Positions 27,201-34,665 of a stretch of 43,130 bases of DNA are shown here, piece after piece. Location of the stretch: assembly GCA_012728785.1 (NCBI GenBank), contig JAAYEK010000176.1:1-43130 (forward strand), given 5' to 3'. This DNA comes from Bacillota bacterium (lineage in GTDB: Bacteria > Bacillota > UBA4882 > UBA8346). The translations under genes were made by a program, and so were the position numbers. Under the pieces are notes generated by a model. It saw nothing but the letters and a program-made list of their open reading frames with translations. It had not been told where the DNA came from and searched no databases. Every line of letters begins with the position of its first letter. Within the stretch, counting starts at the first letter, position 1.

Positions 27201-27822
27201 GAACGAATAATAAAATTCCTTTACTAAAGATACTTTTCAAACATAAATCTGTTAACTCCACAGGTATTAAACCATTGGAGGATAATAACCGCCTCATCTT
27301 TCTTTTGCTGTAAGCATTCATATATATACCTTGACGAAAATAGTTTCCCATTCTCCCCCACCATCTAAAAAAAGTGTTATGCGTTGTGGTTATTATTAGA
27401 TGGCCTCCTGGAACAAGGAGGTTGGATATCTTAGCGAACAATGCTTGATCATCCTTAAGATATTCAATGGCGGAAAAACTGACTATCAGGTCGAACTTTT
27501 CTTCAAAAGGCATTTCTAAAAAGTTCTCACAGAGCAATTTGACATTCGATATTCCCTGGCTCGCCACCTTTTGAAACAAACAATCAAGCATCCCCTGGGA
27601 AATATCGATGGCGGTAACTTGTTTTACTAAAGGAGCGATTTCAAGCGTATACCTACCGGTCCCAGCACCAATTTCCAATACCGAAAGGCTCTTATCAGTA
27701 ATTTTCTTAATCCGGTTAAGGGCGATTTCCCTTTCCGGTATCCTTACAAAACCAAAATCACCCTGTTCCTGATCGTAAAAAGCAGCATTTTCATTGTAGA
27801 ACTGGATTGTTTTACTATTCAT
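27187..27822 (-). CDS. Class I SAM-dependent methyltransferase
   Basis: This 211-residue enzyme has the SAM-binding loop 'VLEIGAGTGRYTLEIA' (about 49-64), the acidic residue of motif II in 'VTAIDISQGML', and motif III/IV 'FDLIVSFSAIEYL'. It belongs to the broad UbiE/methyltransferase-11 group. The substrate cannot be read from the sequence; in aryl-polyene clusters such enzymes often methylate the aryl ring or its hydroxyl. It is soluble, though 'TFFRWWGRMGNYF' (about 150-162) could be a membrane-contact segment. It overlaps the deacetylase gene by 14 bases. Confidence 0.88.
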   Translation of the reverse strand: MNSKTIQFYNENAAFYDQEQGDFGFVRIPEREIALNRIKKITDKSLSVLEIGAGTGRYTLEIAPLVKQVTAIDISQGMLDCLFQKVASQGISNVKLLCENFLEMPFEEKFDLIVSFSAIEYLKDDQALFAKISNLLVPGGHLIITTTHNTFFRWWGRMGNYFRQGIYMNAYSKRKMRRLLSSNGLIPVELTDLCLKSIFSKGILLFVHAKK

Positions 27823-27852
27823 CCAAAATCAAAGACCTTTCTTGGCTTGATG

Positions 27853-28467
27853 TTACCGTCCGTCTTCCGAATTTAGCGTCATCTCAGCCTGGGTTTCAGA
27901 AGATAACTCACACCATGCAGGCCAATTATCAGCCCTTTTTGCTTCTATTTCGTCAGCTTTTTCGGTAGCCCAAGCCTCTGAATCAGAGGTGTTCTCAATC
28001 AAGTCAGTTTTGGAGTTCCACTTTGCAAAATCAGAGCTTTCAAGGTCAGACCGGCGAAGTGGTTGGAAGGAAAAACGCGCTTTCCAGGTTCCAACTCGCG
28101 GCGATAATAAAACATAATAAGTTTTCCCAGGCTCTACAGTGGCCTTCATAAAATCGGCAACCGCCCCTACAACCATGAATGTATATTCGCCCGGATCTAA
28201 ATCATAACAGACCTTGGTTTTCTGATATAAAATCCCGATAAACTTTGTATCTTCCTCAGATACATCATATAACGAAATTGCCTGACCGAAATCATCGGTC
28301 CAAAGTGTCCTCCCCAATGATGGTTTTGGACGGATAAAGACAATAAGAGCTCGTTCAGGTTCGGGAGTAAGCGTCCGGTCCGACTTAGCCATATACCCAT
28401 AATCAGCATATACGGTTAATCCTAAAAACATAATTGCAAAAACTACTAATAAAGTTTTGCGAAACAT
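27853..28467 (-). CDS. Secreted protein of unknown function
   Basis: The protein has 204 residues when started at the ATG at 28467, which has AAGGGG 8 bases upstream. GTG at 28476 is the longer alternative. It has a signal peptide (basic 'FRK', then about 17 hydrophobic residues, cleavage near 'VYA'). The mature part contains 'ALIVFIRPKPSLG' and 'YDLDPGEYTFMVVG', followed by 'VEPGKTYYVLLSPRVG'. This beta-rich pattern resembles DUF2846-like or PEGA-like extracytoplasmic domains, a weak resemblance only. There is no lipobox Cys. It lies between the radical SAM and methyltransferase genes and is probably co-transcribed, so it may be a periplasmic accessory protein of the pathway. Confidence 0.75.
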   Translation of the reverse strand: MFRKTLLVVFAIMFLGLTVYADYGYMAKSDRTLTPEPERALIVFIRPKPSLGRTLWTDDFGQAISLYDVSEEDTKFIGILYQKTKVCYDLDPGEYTFMVVGAVADFMKATVEPGKTYYVLLSPRVGTWKARFSFQPLRRSDLESSDFAKWNSKTDLIENTSDSEAWATEKADEIEAKRADNWPAWCELSSETQAEMTLNSEDGR

Positions 28468-28512
28468 ATCCAACACCCCTTCTATTTAATCTTAATATCT
28501 TAAAACCCCTTC

Positions 28513-29979
28513 TTAAGACATTTTATTCTTCGGTTCAAACTGACTTTTAGCCGCCAATAAATCAGGTAAATTTTTAATGATATGCCATAATGAGTGGCGG
28601 TGTTGCCAGATCCGTTTTTGAAACTTTTGGAGCCATGCCTTGCTGGTATAAAACCGTTTGACATGTTCGTTATACAACTGATCAAGCAATTCCCTTGAAC
28701 CGATGGTTTTAGGGACAAATACAAAATTGAGGCAATTCATCTGTTCCCAATCTTCCTCAAATGTTCCTTCTTCCCGGATGGTTTTCCATAATGGCGCTCC
28801 GGGGAAAGGAGTAAATTTAGCCATATTCATATCATCTAGTCCAAGGGAGAGAACAAAATCGCTGGTCCACCTAATCGATTCCTCAGTTTCACCGGGTAGT
28901 CCCATCATAAAAAGACCCTTAGCACGAAGACCGGCGGCTTGAATTCGCTTAACGGTATCGGTGACCTCATCCACAGTTACTCCGGCTTTATGCTTTTTTA
29001 AAAGCTCCGGGTCGGCTGACTCGATACCTAGGGAGACCATTAAACAACCGGCATCTTTTAACATCTTTAAAAGACTGTCGGGAGCAAAACCAACCCGAAG
29101 GGCGCAATTAAACTGCATATCAATAGGGTTTTTAGTAAGCAGATCGCAAAGTTCGACAATACGCTTTTCATCAGTTGTGAACAGGTCGTCATAGATATTC
29201 ACATGTCTGACACCGAACCTCTGATTAAGATATTTTAAATGATCATAAATATACTTGGCTGAATTATAACGAAACCCCTTTTTAAAAACGGAACGGTCAC
29301 AATAAGAGCACTGAAACAAACAGCCGCGGCTGGTGACCATGGAAGTTCCGGGAAATTTAGCGTAGCTAAATAACGGTAAATTATAACCCTTAGGAAAACC
29401 TTTCAACTTTTCGTAAGCTGGGAAAGGTAAAATATCCAAATCAGGAATCATCTCTCGTGGGGTGTTTTCCACAACTTCAGCGCCATTACGCCAGACAAGT
29501 CCCTTTATATCAACTGGGTTACCTCCGCGCGCCAACTCCTCAAAAGTGATTTCGCCTTCCCCTTTGATCATAAAATCGAAGGCAGGATAGTCTTTTAATA
29601 AGGAGGCCCCTAACGCCGAACAATGGACCCCGCCGCAGACCGTAACCAGATCAGGTCTAAACTTTTTAACCGCAGCCGCCATTCGGGCCGCATCGGGAAA
29701 CGATGAGGTTGTAGCGGAAAATCCAACAATATCGGCTTTATATTCCACTATTTCATTGATATTGTTTTGGAATTCCAGTGACGCTCCAGGGCCTAAACAG
29801 TCATGGATAAAAACCTGATGCCCGTTTTTTTCCAGCCAGGCCGCGATAGAAAGGATTCCATGAGGAATCATTCGATTCGCCGCTGAGATGACATCCCTGT
29901 TCCCCTTGAGCCAATTGGACCCTCGGGGATGGACAAGCACAATGCGCCGTTTTAAAGATATTGCCTGTTTGCCGCTCAT
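28513..29979 (-). CDS. Cobalamin-binding-domain radical SAM protein (copy 1)
   Basis: This 488-residue enzyme has an N-terminal B12-binding-like Rossmann domain (about 12-150, with 'NGHQVFIHDCLGPG' and 'VTVCGGVHCSALGASLL'). The radical SAM core follows, with the [4Fe-4S] cysteines Cys220, Cys224 and Cys227 in 'SRGCLFQCSYCDRS'. 'SLGIESADPELLKKHKAG' and 'KGLFMMGLPGETEESI' are later core motifs typical of the BchE/P-methylase group. The histidine that would ligate cobalt ('DxHxxG') is not evident, so cobalamin may bind base-off or not at all. Members methylate unreactive carbons or make oxidative cyclisations. The reaction here is unknown; C-methylation or ring formation on the polyene are options. 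It starts at ATG 29979 with AAGGAT upstream. Confidence 0.88.
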   Translation of the reverse strand: MSGKQAISLKRRIVLVHPRGSNWLKGNRDVISAANRMIPHGILSIAAWLEKNGHQVFIHDCLGPGASLEFQNNINEIVEYKADIVGFSATTSSFPDAARMAAAVKKFRPDLVTVCGGVHCSALGASLLKDYPAFDFMIKGEGEITFEELARGGNPVDIKGLVWRNGAEVVENTPREMIPDLDILPFPAYEKLKGFPKGYNLPLFSYAKFPGTSMVTSRGCLFQCSYCDRSVFKKGFRYNSAKYIYDHLKYLNQRFGVRHVNIYDDLFTTDEKRIVELCDLLTKNPIDMQFNCALRVGFAPDSLLKMLKDAGCLMVSLGIESADPELLKKHKAGVTVDEVTDTVKRIQAAGLRAKGLFMMGLPGETEESIRWTSDFVLSLGLDDMNMAKFTPFPGAPLWKTIREEGTFEEDWEQMNCLNFVFVPKTIGSRELLDQLYNEHVKRFYTSKAWLQKFQKRIWQHRHSLWHIIKNLPDLLAAKSQFEPKNKMS

Positions 29980-30026
29980 AGTAATTATCCTTATAATAAC
30001 ATAGTTACAATATTACCTATTGTTAA

Positions 30027-30178
30027 TTAGAAACTTCTGCGATAACCTATCGAAATTTTGATATCGTCCATACCGGAGACATCGTAACCTTTAGCTTCCA
30101 AATCATCAAGATCGGCCTCGGTGGAAACTATGTACATGATACCGGATTCATTGACTCGATTTAATAAAATCGTTTCTT
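30027..30178 (-). pseudogene. Open frame just after GT2, joined to it by a -1 shift
   Basis: After the GT2 stop, the -1 frame stays open for about 50 codons to a TAA at 30029-30027, with the gene-like content 'SGIMYIVSTEADLDDLEAK' and an end 'DIKISIGYRRSF'. There is no ribosome site and no good start codon; one internal ATG lacks a Shine-Dalgarno. The frame joins the GT2 frame at a run of eight A (30200-30193). It may be a C-terminal extension of GT2 reached by slippage, a gene remnant, or chance. Confidence 0.3.
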
Positions 30179-30940
30179 TCAGGGATAAACTGTTTTTTTT
30201 ATTCCTTTGACCAAAATCCGAAAAACACGCATAGGAATGATGTAGATTATTGTAATCGCCACAAATGCGATATTTAGCAAACTGATGCGAAAATTATCTT
30301 TAAAGCCTTTGAAATGAGTCACCCTCTCTTTGCGGGGGGGATAGTAAACATTAATGTTAACAAATTCGACTGGATAACCTCTCCATAACCATCTGACCAG
30401 CGACTCCAATTCAAAATCATATTTTACCGTAAAAAAATGAAACCGATTTATCTTAGCGACAGTATATAACCGATAACCCGATTGGGTATCCAAGAGAGCC
30501 TGTCCGGTTTCCAACCTTACCCAAAAGTTTGAAAAATTCCTCCCAAACAGACTTCTTTGAGGAATATTTGCAGAACTCATATTCCGGTTGCCAATAATTA
30601 AAATACTCTCCCCTGGTGTTACTTTTTCTAAAAACTTTGGTATCTCGGAAGGAAAATGTTGTCCATCCGAGTCTAGGGTGATCACATAATCGTAACCTAA
30701 CTCGCCCGCCCTTTTAAAGCCTTTCCGTAGAGCGGCTCCTTTACCACGATTCTTCGGATACGAAATTATGTCAATCTTGTCTTTAAATTGATTCAATATA
30801 TTGATGGTTTTATCGTTACTTCCATCATTAACGACAATAACATTAGGAGTATACTCCAATGTTGAAGCTATCACTTTTCCCAAGGTTCGATCATTATTAT
30901 ATGTAGGAATCAATACACAAAAATTAATTTGGTTCGACAT
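30179..30940 (-). CDS. Family 2 glycosyltransferase (dolichol-phosphate-sugar synthase-like)
   Basis: This GT-A fold enzyme has 253 residues from the ATG at 30940 (GGAG 11 bases upstream; a TTG 9 bases earlier is less likely). Motifs are 'VLIPTYNNDRTLGKVI', 'VVNDGSNDKT' and the metal-binding 'TLDSDGQHFPSEIP'. The C-terminal part has one hydrophobic segment ('LLNIAFVAITIIYIIPM') that would anchor it at the inner membrane. It would move a sugar from a nucleotide donor to a lipid or the polyene head group. GT2 genes are regular members of aryl-polyene and flexirubin clusters. Near its end is an A8 run where a -1 shift would add about 50 residues. It is the first gene after a predicted promoter and is probably co-transcribed with the genes down to the LolA-like gene. 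Confidence 0.9.
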   Translation of the reverse strand: MSNQINFCVLIPTYNNDRTLGKVIASTLEYTPNVIVVNDGSNDKTINILNQFKDKIDIISYPKNRGKGAALRKGFKRAGELGYDYVITLDSDGQHFPSEIPKFLEKVTPGESILIIGNRNMSSANIPQRSLFGRNFSNFWVRLETGQALLDTQSGYRLYTVAKINRFHFFTVKYDFELESLVRWLWRGYPVEFVNINVYYPPRKERVTHFKGFKDNFRISLLNIAFVAITIIYIIPMRVFRILVKGIKKTVYP

Positions 30941-31061
30941 AATTAACAATACTCCATTTCAATATATCTATCAGAGATCACTTACTTGGATCATTAGGCG
31001 GTTTCATAATTCTTAAATTTATCATAATAACACAATATATTGATAGACTAATCCGGGTTGG

Positions 31062-31077
31062 GTACTATATATTGTAC
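31062..31077. promoter_or_regulatory. Imperfect 16-bp palindrome in the GT2 leader
   Basis: GTACTATATATTGTAC reads nearly the same on both strands (14 of 16 positions). It lies between the predicted promoter and the GT2 gene. It is a possible operator only. Confidence 0.3.
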
Positions 31078-31114
31078 TAAAAGTTACTAAAGGTAATCAT
31101 GAAACACGTTCATC

Positions 31115-31142
31115 ATCATAAAAAAGTTTAGCAATTTATCAA
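31115..31142 (-). promoter_or_regulatory. Predicted internal promoter before GT2
   Basis: On the minus strand, -35 TTGATA (31142-31137) and -10 TATGAT (31120-31115) have 16-base spacing. They lie in the 290-base non-coding gap between the chain-length-factor gene and GT2, about 175 bases before the GT2 ATG. Apart from this promoter and the palindrome, I see nothing else in the gap. Confidence 0.5.
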
Positions 31143-31231
31143 CGTCTTAACTGAAAATTACATCCTAAGAATACCAATATTTATATTAATCTTCAACTAT
31201 TTTTTCCCAATAGAAAAGACTGACGGTAATT

Positions 31232-32218
31232 TTAATCTTTAATAGTCTTATAATATGCTATTTTGCCATTTTCCAAGGTACTAAAGGAACTAATTAGCTC
31301 ATTCTTACCCACACTTTGTACTTGATAATTGCCTCTAGAATCATAATAAACCGGAAATGTCTCATTACTAGCACAAATCAAAGCCAAAGCCAGATCGAAT
31401 GCTGCGGCGCTCGGATAGGAACCTCGTAAAAACACAGGAAAACAAGCCTGGTTAGCTTGGGCATGATTAAAAAATTCCGTTGCTTTTATTCGTTCATGCC
31501 AAACCGAATAGATGTTTTTCCGATTTTTTGTTTCCGGCAAGTTTTCCAAATATCCAAATTCCACCTTGCCATACTTAGCCTTTTCATCTTTACTCAAAAT
31601 GAAAGTGGTCCAACCTTCACAGGTCGGCAATAAACCGGTTTGTCGGTTGGTTGCCGAATTGCCATCATCAAAATAAGTTGTATATTCATCACCGATTCCC
31701 AATATGACGTAATCCACAGTTTTACTTTCCAGCCAAAGGGACGCAGCCAGAAGGGAGTTATCTAAAGTATCCATGCCGCTGGTATGAGTTAAAACAGGGC
31801 CTTGGATCCCAAAAGCCAACGATAAATAAGTGGCTGATGTATTAAAAACAGAGCCTGAAAAATTAGTCGGAGAAAGCTGATTATCGCCAAAATCAATCAA
31901 ATCGTCAAAAGCTTGAATCCCTGAAATAATTGGCCCATAAACTGAACCTTGGATGATTCCCACCGATTTTCCGGCCAGATCATCGAGCCCTGCGTCTCTC
32001 AGAGCATGACAAGCGGATAAAAGCGCTATTTTGGCAAAATGATTCATCCGCCTCACCAGTTGAGGTGGTATCTTAAAATCGTCGGGGATATCAATCGCTA
32101 AAGTATGTTCCGAAGGCAACCTTTTTGGATCAATCTGATCCTGAGCCAAGATTGCTCTTAGGTCTTCGGTAGCGCCAATCTTTGAAACCAGGCCCAAACC
32201 AATAACGGAAAGATTCAT
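31232..32218 (-). CDS. KS-like chain-length factor without catalytic cysteine (partner of the 32215 KS)
   Basis: This 328-residue protein has the thiolase-fold KS pattern in its N-terminal part ('LSVIGLGLVSKIG' and 'AKIALLSACHALRDAGL'), but the nucleophile site is changed. 'GPVLTHTSGMDTLDNS' aligns with 'GPSFTLSNACASGTDA' of the neighbouring KS, so Met149 replaces Cys. The His-containing 'HGTGT' and 'GHTLGA' blocks are absent, and the protein is about 60 residues shorter than a KS. Such inactive KS relatives pair with an active KS to set chain length in type II PKS systems. The start ATG overlaps the KS stop (ATGA), supporting equal production of a KS-CLF pair. The gene ends the promoter-distal block before a 290-base gap. 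Confidence 0.82.
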   Translation of the reverse strand: MNLSVIGLGLVSKIGATEDLRAILAQDQIDPKRLPSEHTLAIDIPDDFKIPPQLVRRMNHFAKIALLSACHALRDAGLDDLAGKSVGIIQGSVYGPIISGIQAFDDLIDFGDNQLSPTNFSGSVFNTSATYLSLAFGIQGPVLTHTSGMDTLDNSLLAASLWLESKTVDYVILGIGDEYTTYFDDGNSATNRQTGLLPTCEGWTTFILSKDEKAKYGKVEFGYLENLPETKNRKNIYSVWHERIKATEFFNHAQANQACFPVFLRGSYPSAAAFDLALALICASNETFPVYYDSRGNYQVQSVGKNELISSFSTLENGKIAYYKTIKD

Positions 32219-33390
32219 GACTCTCTCCCAATCACAATTACGGAATTAACCCCACCAAAAGCCAAAGAGGATGAACAAGCGTAATTGCCGGAAATTTCTT
32301 GATTGCCTTTCTTCGGCTTGATAAAGCAATCCGGGTCGAAATCATCATAATCCGGCGCTCCGGGTATTTTTTGGTCAATTAAACATTGGGTTGCAATAAC
32401 GGCTTCCAGACCGCCCGCCGCACCCAACGTATGTCCTGTGTAAGCTTTGGTAGGGGTAACTGCAATGTGATCACCAAAAATATCCGCAATCACCCGGCCC
32501 TCAACCCGATCATTCTCGATAGTTCCGGTACCATGGGTATTGATAAACGCAACATCTTCGGGCTTAATTCCGGCTTGTTTTAAAGCGCAGCAAAAAGCCG
32601 CGCGTAAACCCCGTCCCGATGGTTCTGGGGCTGTAATATGATAAGAATCGGAAACGGTAGCGTATCCCTCAATGGAACCGAGGGGCTTGATACCCCTCCG
32701 CCGTACTAACACCGGACTTTCCAAAACACAAATCCCCGCGCCTTCTCCAAGATTAAGACCCTTCCTGCTCTTGGAAAAGGGGAGGCACGGAGAGTCCGAA
32801 GTATTCATTAGGGAAATAAAGCCAAGATAAACCATTCTGACGATCTCGTCACAGCCTCCAGCCAAGGCAATATCACATTCGCCTTTTTCAACCATCGCCG
32901 CCGCGAGTCCGATGGCATCGGTTCCGGAAGCGCAAGCATTGGATAAAGTAAATGACGGGCCGGTCAATCCCATTTGTTTGGAAACCCGATTGGCGATGCT
33001 GCCCTTTAATAATACTTGAGCGATATAAGACGGGTCACCGCTTTTATCGTCGCGATGCTCACGGTAATAATCCTCTTTATTAAAAAAACATCCGGCTGTC
33101 GATCCCAAAAATACTCCGACTCGGTGTTCCCGAAGTGTCTTTTCATCCCAACCGGATTGAAGTAAAGCCTCTTTAATTGCAGTTTCCGCAAAAAAGACAC
33201 TCAAATCATTGGCCTGCTCTGCTAAACCGGATACCTCGAAAATTGGATAGTCCTGCTCCAATTGACAGGCAATCCTGTTTGGCGGTTTTGGGCTTCGGCT
33301 ACCGCTGTAAAGACGCTCCATGGTCTCTGCCAAATTCCATCCGGCGTTGCTGATACAACCTAATCCGGTAATAAAGCTTTGACTCCGCAC
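32215..33390 (-). CDS. Beta-ketoacyl-ACP synthase (FabF-like) with CLF partner
   Basis: This 391-residue condensing enzyme has a full active site: Cys153 in 'LSNACASGTDAIG', His286 in 'NTHGTGT', and Lys315 and His320 in 'TKAYTGHTLGAAGG'. The C-terminal 'SSSLAFGGVNSV' is the usual loop. It begins with GTG at 33390, directly after the ACP stop codon with no gap, and its own stop overlaps the chain-length-factor start. ACP, KS and CLF therefore form a tight minimal PKS module. With the reductase and dehydratase of the cluster it would build a conjugated polyene; this is inferred from the related aryl-polyene systems. Confidence 0.93.
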   Translation of the reverse strand: MRSQSFITGLGCISNAGWNLAETMERLYSGSRSPKPPNRIACQLEQDYPIFEVSGLAEQANDLSVFFAETAIKEALLQSGWDEKTLREHRVGVFLGSTAGCFFNKEDYYREHRDDKSGDPSYIAQVLLKGSIANRVSKQMGLTGPSFTLSNACASGTDAIGLAAAMVEKGECDIALAGGCDEIVRMVYLGFISLMNTSDSPCLPFSKSRKGLNLGEGAGICVLESPVLVRRRGIKPLGSIEGYATVSDSYHITAPEPSGRGLRAAFCCALKQAGIKPEDVAFINTHGTGTIENDRVEGRVIADIFGDHIAVTPTKAYTGHTLGAAGGLEAVIATQCLIDQKIPGAPDYDDFDPDCFIKPKKGNQEISGNYACSSSLAFGGVNSVIVIGRES

Positions 33391-33645
33391 TTATTTTTTA
33401 CCCAATTCTTTCTCGACAAAATCGGTCAAGGTTTTCATGGAAACAAAAACTTCTTTGGCTTGTTCGCCGTCGACAATATTCACTCCCAAGTGTTTTTTGA
33501 GAATGACCACGATCTCCACAGCATCCAAAGAATCCAAACCTAGACCTTCACCGAATAAAGGCATATCATCAGTGATCTCTTCCGGCTTAAGTTGAAGGTT
33601 TAATTCCTTTGCTAATAGTTCTTTCAATTTAGTTGCTGTATCCAT
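33391..33645 (-). CDS. Acyl carrier protein (second of two in the cluster)
   Basis: This ACP has 84 residues, with Ser39 as the phosphopantetheine site in 'GEGLGLDSLDAVEIVV'. The ATG at 33645 is preceded by AGGAG with 9 bases between. The frame is open further upstream to 33756, but those 37 codons run through a repeat element (33679-33733) and are not part of the protein. It is immediately followed by the KS-CLF pair, so it is the probable carrier of the growing polyene chain there. Confidence 0.94.
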   Translation of the reverse strand: MDTATKLKELLAKELNLQLKPEEITDDMPLFGEGLGLDSLDAVEIVVILKKHLGVNIVDGEQAKEVFVSMKTLTDFVEKELGKK

Positions 33646-33678
33646 TGTTATTCTCCTAAATAATAAATTCAATGATTT

Positions 33679-33733
33679 CTCTGTGTCTCCGTGTCTCTGT
33701 GGCCAATATTGATTTAGGCACAAAGACACAGAG
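33679..33733. repeat. Small palindromic repeat of the 'ctctgtgtct...agacacagag' type
   Basis: Perfect 10-bp arms CTCTGTGTCT (33679-33688) and AGACACAGAG (33724-33733) extend inward with a few mismatches (about 15 of 18). The unit also holds the variant GTGTCTCTGTGG. From memory, similar sequences are scattered in many unrelated bacterial genomes as small mobile palindromes. It sits exactly in the 114-base gap between the HtrB-like gene and the ACP gene, without breaking either one. Confidence 0.7.
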
Positions 33734-33759
33734 TTAAAACGTATTTTCGTCCTCAATCA

Positions 33760-34665
33760 TTACCTTTTCCAGAAATCGAAAAAATTGAACCAAAGGTAGG
33801 GATGGTTTTGAATGTGTTTTTCCAAGGCATCGGCGTAATTGTGTAACATACTTTCGATTTTTTCATCTTTAGATAACTTTTCATCCGCCAATACTTCCGT
33901 TGAAATATCTTTCCAATCAATCAAAATCTGGTACCTACCTTTTTTGGAAGTAAATAAAGCAATCACTGACGCTCCGGTGGCTACCGCCAGCTGTTGGGCA
34001 ATAGTGGGAAACTTAGCCGGAGCGCCTAAAAAAGACACCCTCTTGGAACGCCATCCTTCCGCCCGATCCCCGGTAACTCCCAAAGCCTCTCCTCTCAACA
34101 AAGCGCCGGTAGCTTCAACCATCCCGCCGTAATCATCGGAAACGTTAATTAAATTAAACTTTTTTCCTTTGATATCATAAAAACTCTTTCTTTTATCCTT
34201 ATCGAAATCTTTATTAACCATCACATTCAAGGTTTTATTAAATCTTGCCGAGCCGGCCATTGATACTTCCCAGAATCCTACATGAGACATTAAAAAGATT
34301 ACCGGCTTTTGGTTCAATAGATCTAAAATCTCCGGTTCCCGGTGAAAAACCAATTCAAATTTTGATTCATCCACAAAACCATAATACAATTGATCAATTA
34401 AAGCCTGTCCGAAAGTATAGATATATTTAAAAAGGCGGAGATATCTTTTGCAAAAATTATCCCTGGGGAATCTTCTTTGTAAATAATACTTCGAGCATTG
34501 ATACACACTTGGCCTAAAAATAACATAATAAGGAGTCAATAACAATAGTATTCCATATGCCCCGTATAAACCAATATTTTTTAGGACGAAATGAAAAATT
34601 GAATACCCTAATTTATTACCATAGCCTTTTGTTTCCGGCTTACTATTTTTTTGAATACCCTTCAT
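33760..34665 (-). CDS. Lipid A acyltransferase-like (HtrB/LpxL family)
   Basis: This acyltransferase has 301 residues from the ATG at 34665, which has GAGGAA 8 bases upstream and overlaps the radical SAM stop as ATGA. The ATG at 34695 is less likely. A hydrophobic N-terminal segment ('GLYGAYGILLLLTPYYVIF') anchors it in the membrane. The catalytic motif is 'SHVGFWEVS' (His-x4-Glu), and 'GDRAEGWRSKRVSFLGAPAK' is the second conserved block of this family. LpxL-type enzymes move acyl chains from ACP to lipid A-like sugars. Flexirubin and aryl-polyene clusters usually hold a relative, sometimes fused to a glycosyltransferase. Here it may attach the polyene acyl to a lipid or sugar acceptor. Confidence 0.87.
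   Translation of the reverse strand: MKGIQKNSKPETKGYGNKLGYSIFHFVLKNIGLYGAYGILLLLTPYYVIFRPSVYQCSKYYLQRRFPRDNFCKRYLRLFKYIYTFGQALIDQLYYGFVDESKFELVFHREPEILDLLNQKPVIFLMSHVGFWEVSMAGSARFNKTLNVMVNKDFDKDKRKSFYDIKGKKFNLINVSDDYGGMVEATGALLRGEALGVTGDRAEGWRSKRVSFLGAPAKFPTIAQQLAVATGASVIALFTSKKGRYQILIDWKDISTEVLADEKLSKDEKIESMLHNYADALEKHIQNHPYLWFNFFDFWKR

Noticed and set aside
33646..33756. N-terminal extension of the ACP by 37 codons
   Set aside because: It is translated from a palindromic repeat, and a strong AGGAG site lies before the internal ATG at 33645.
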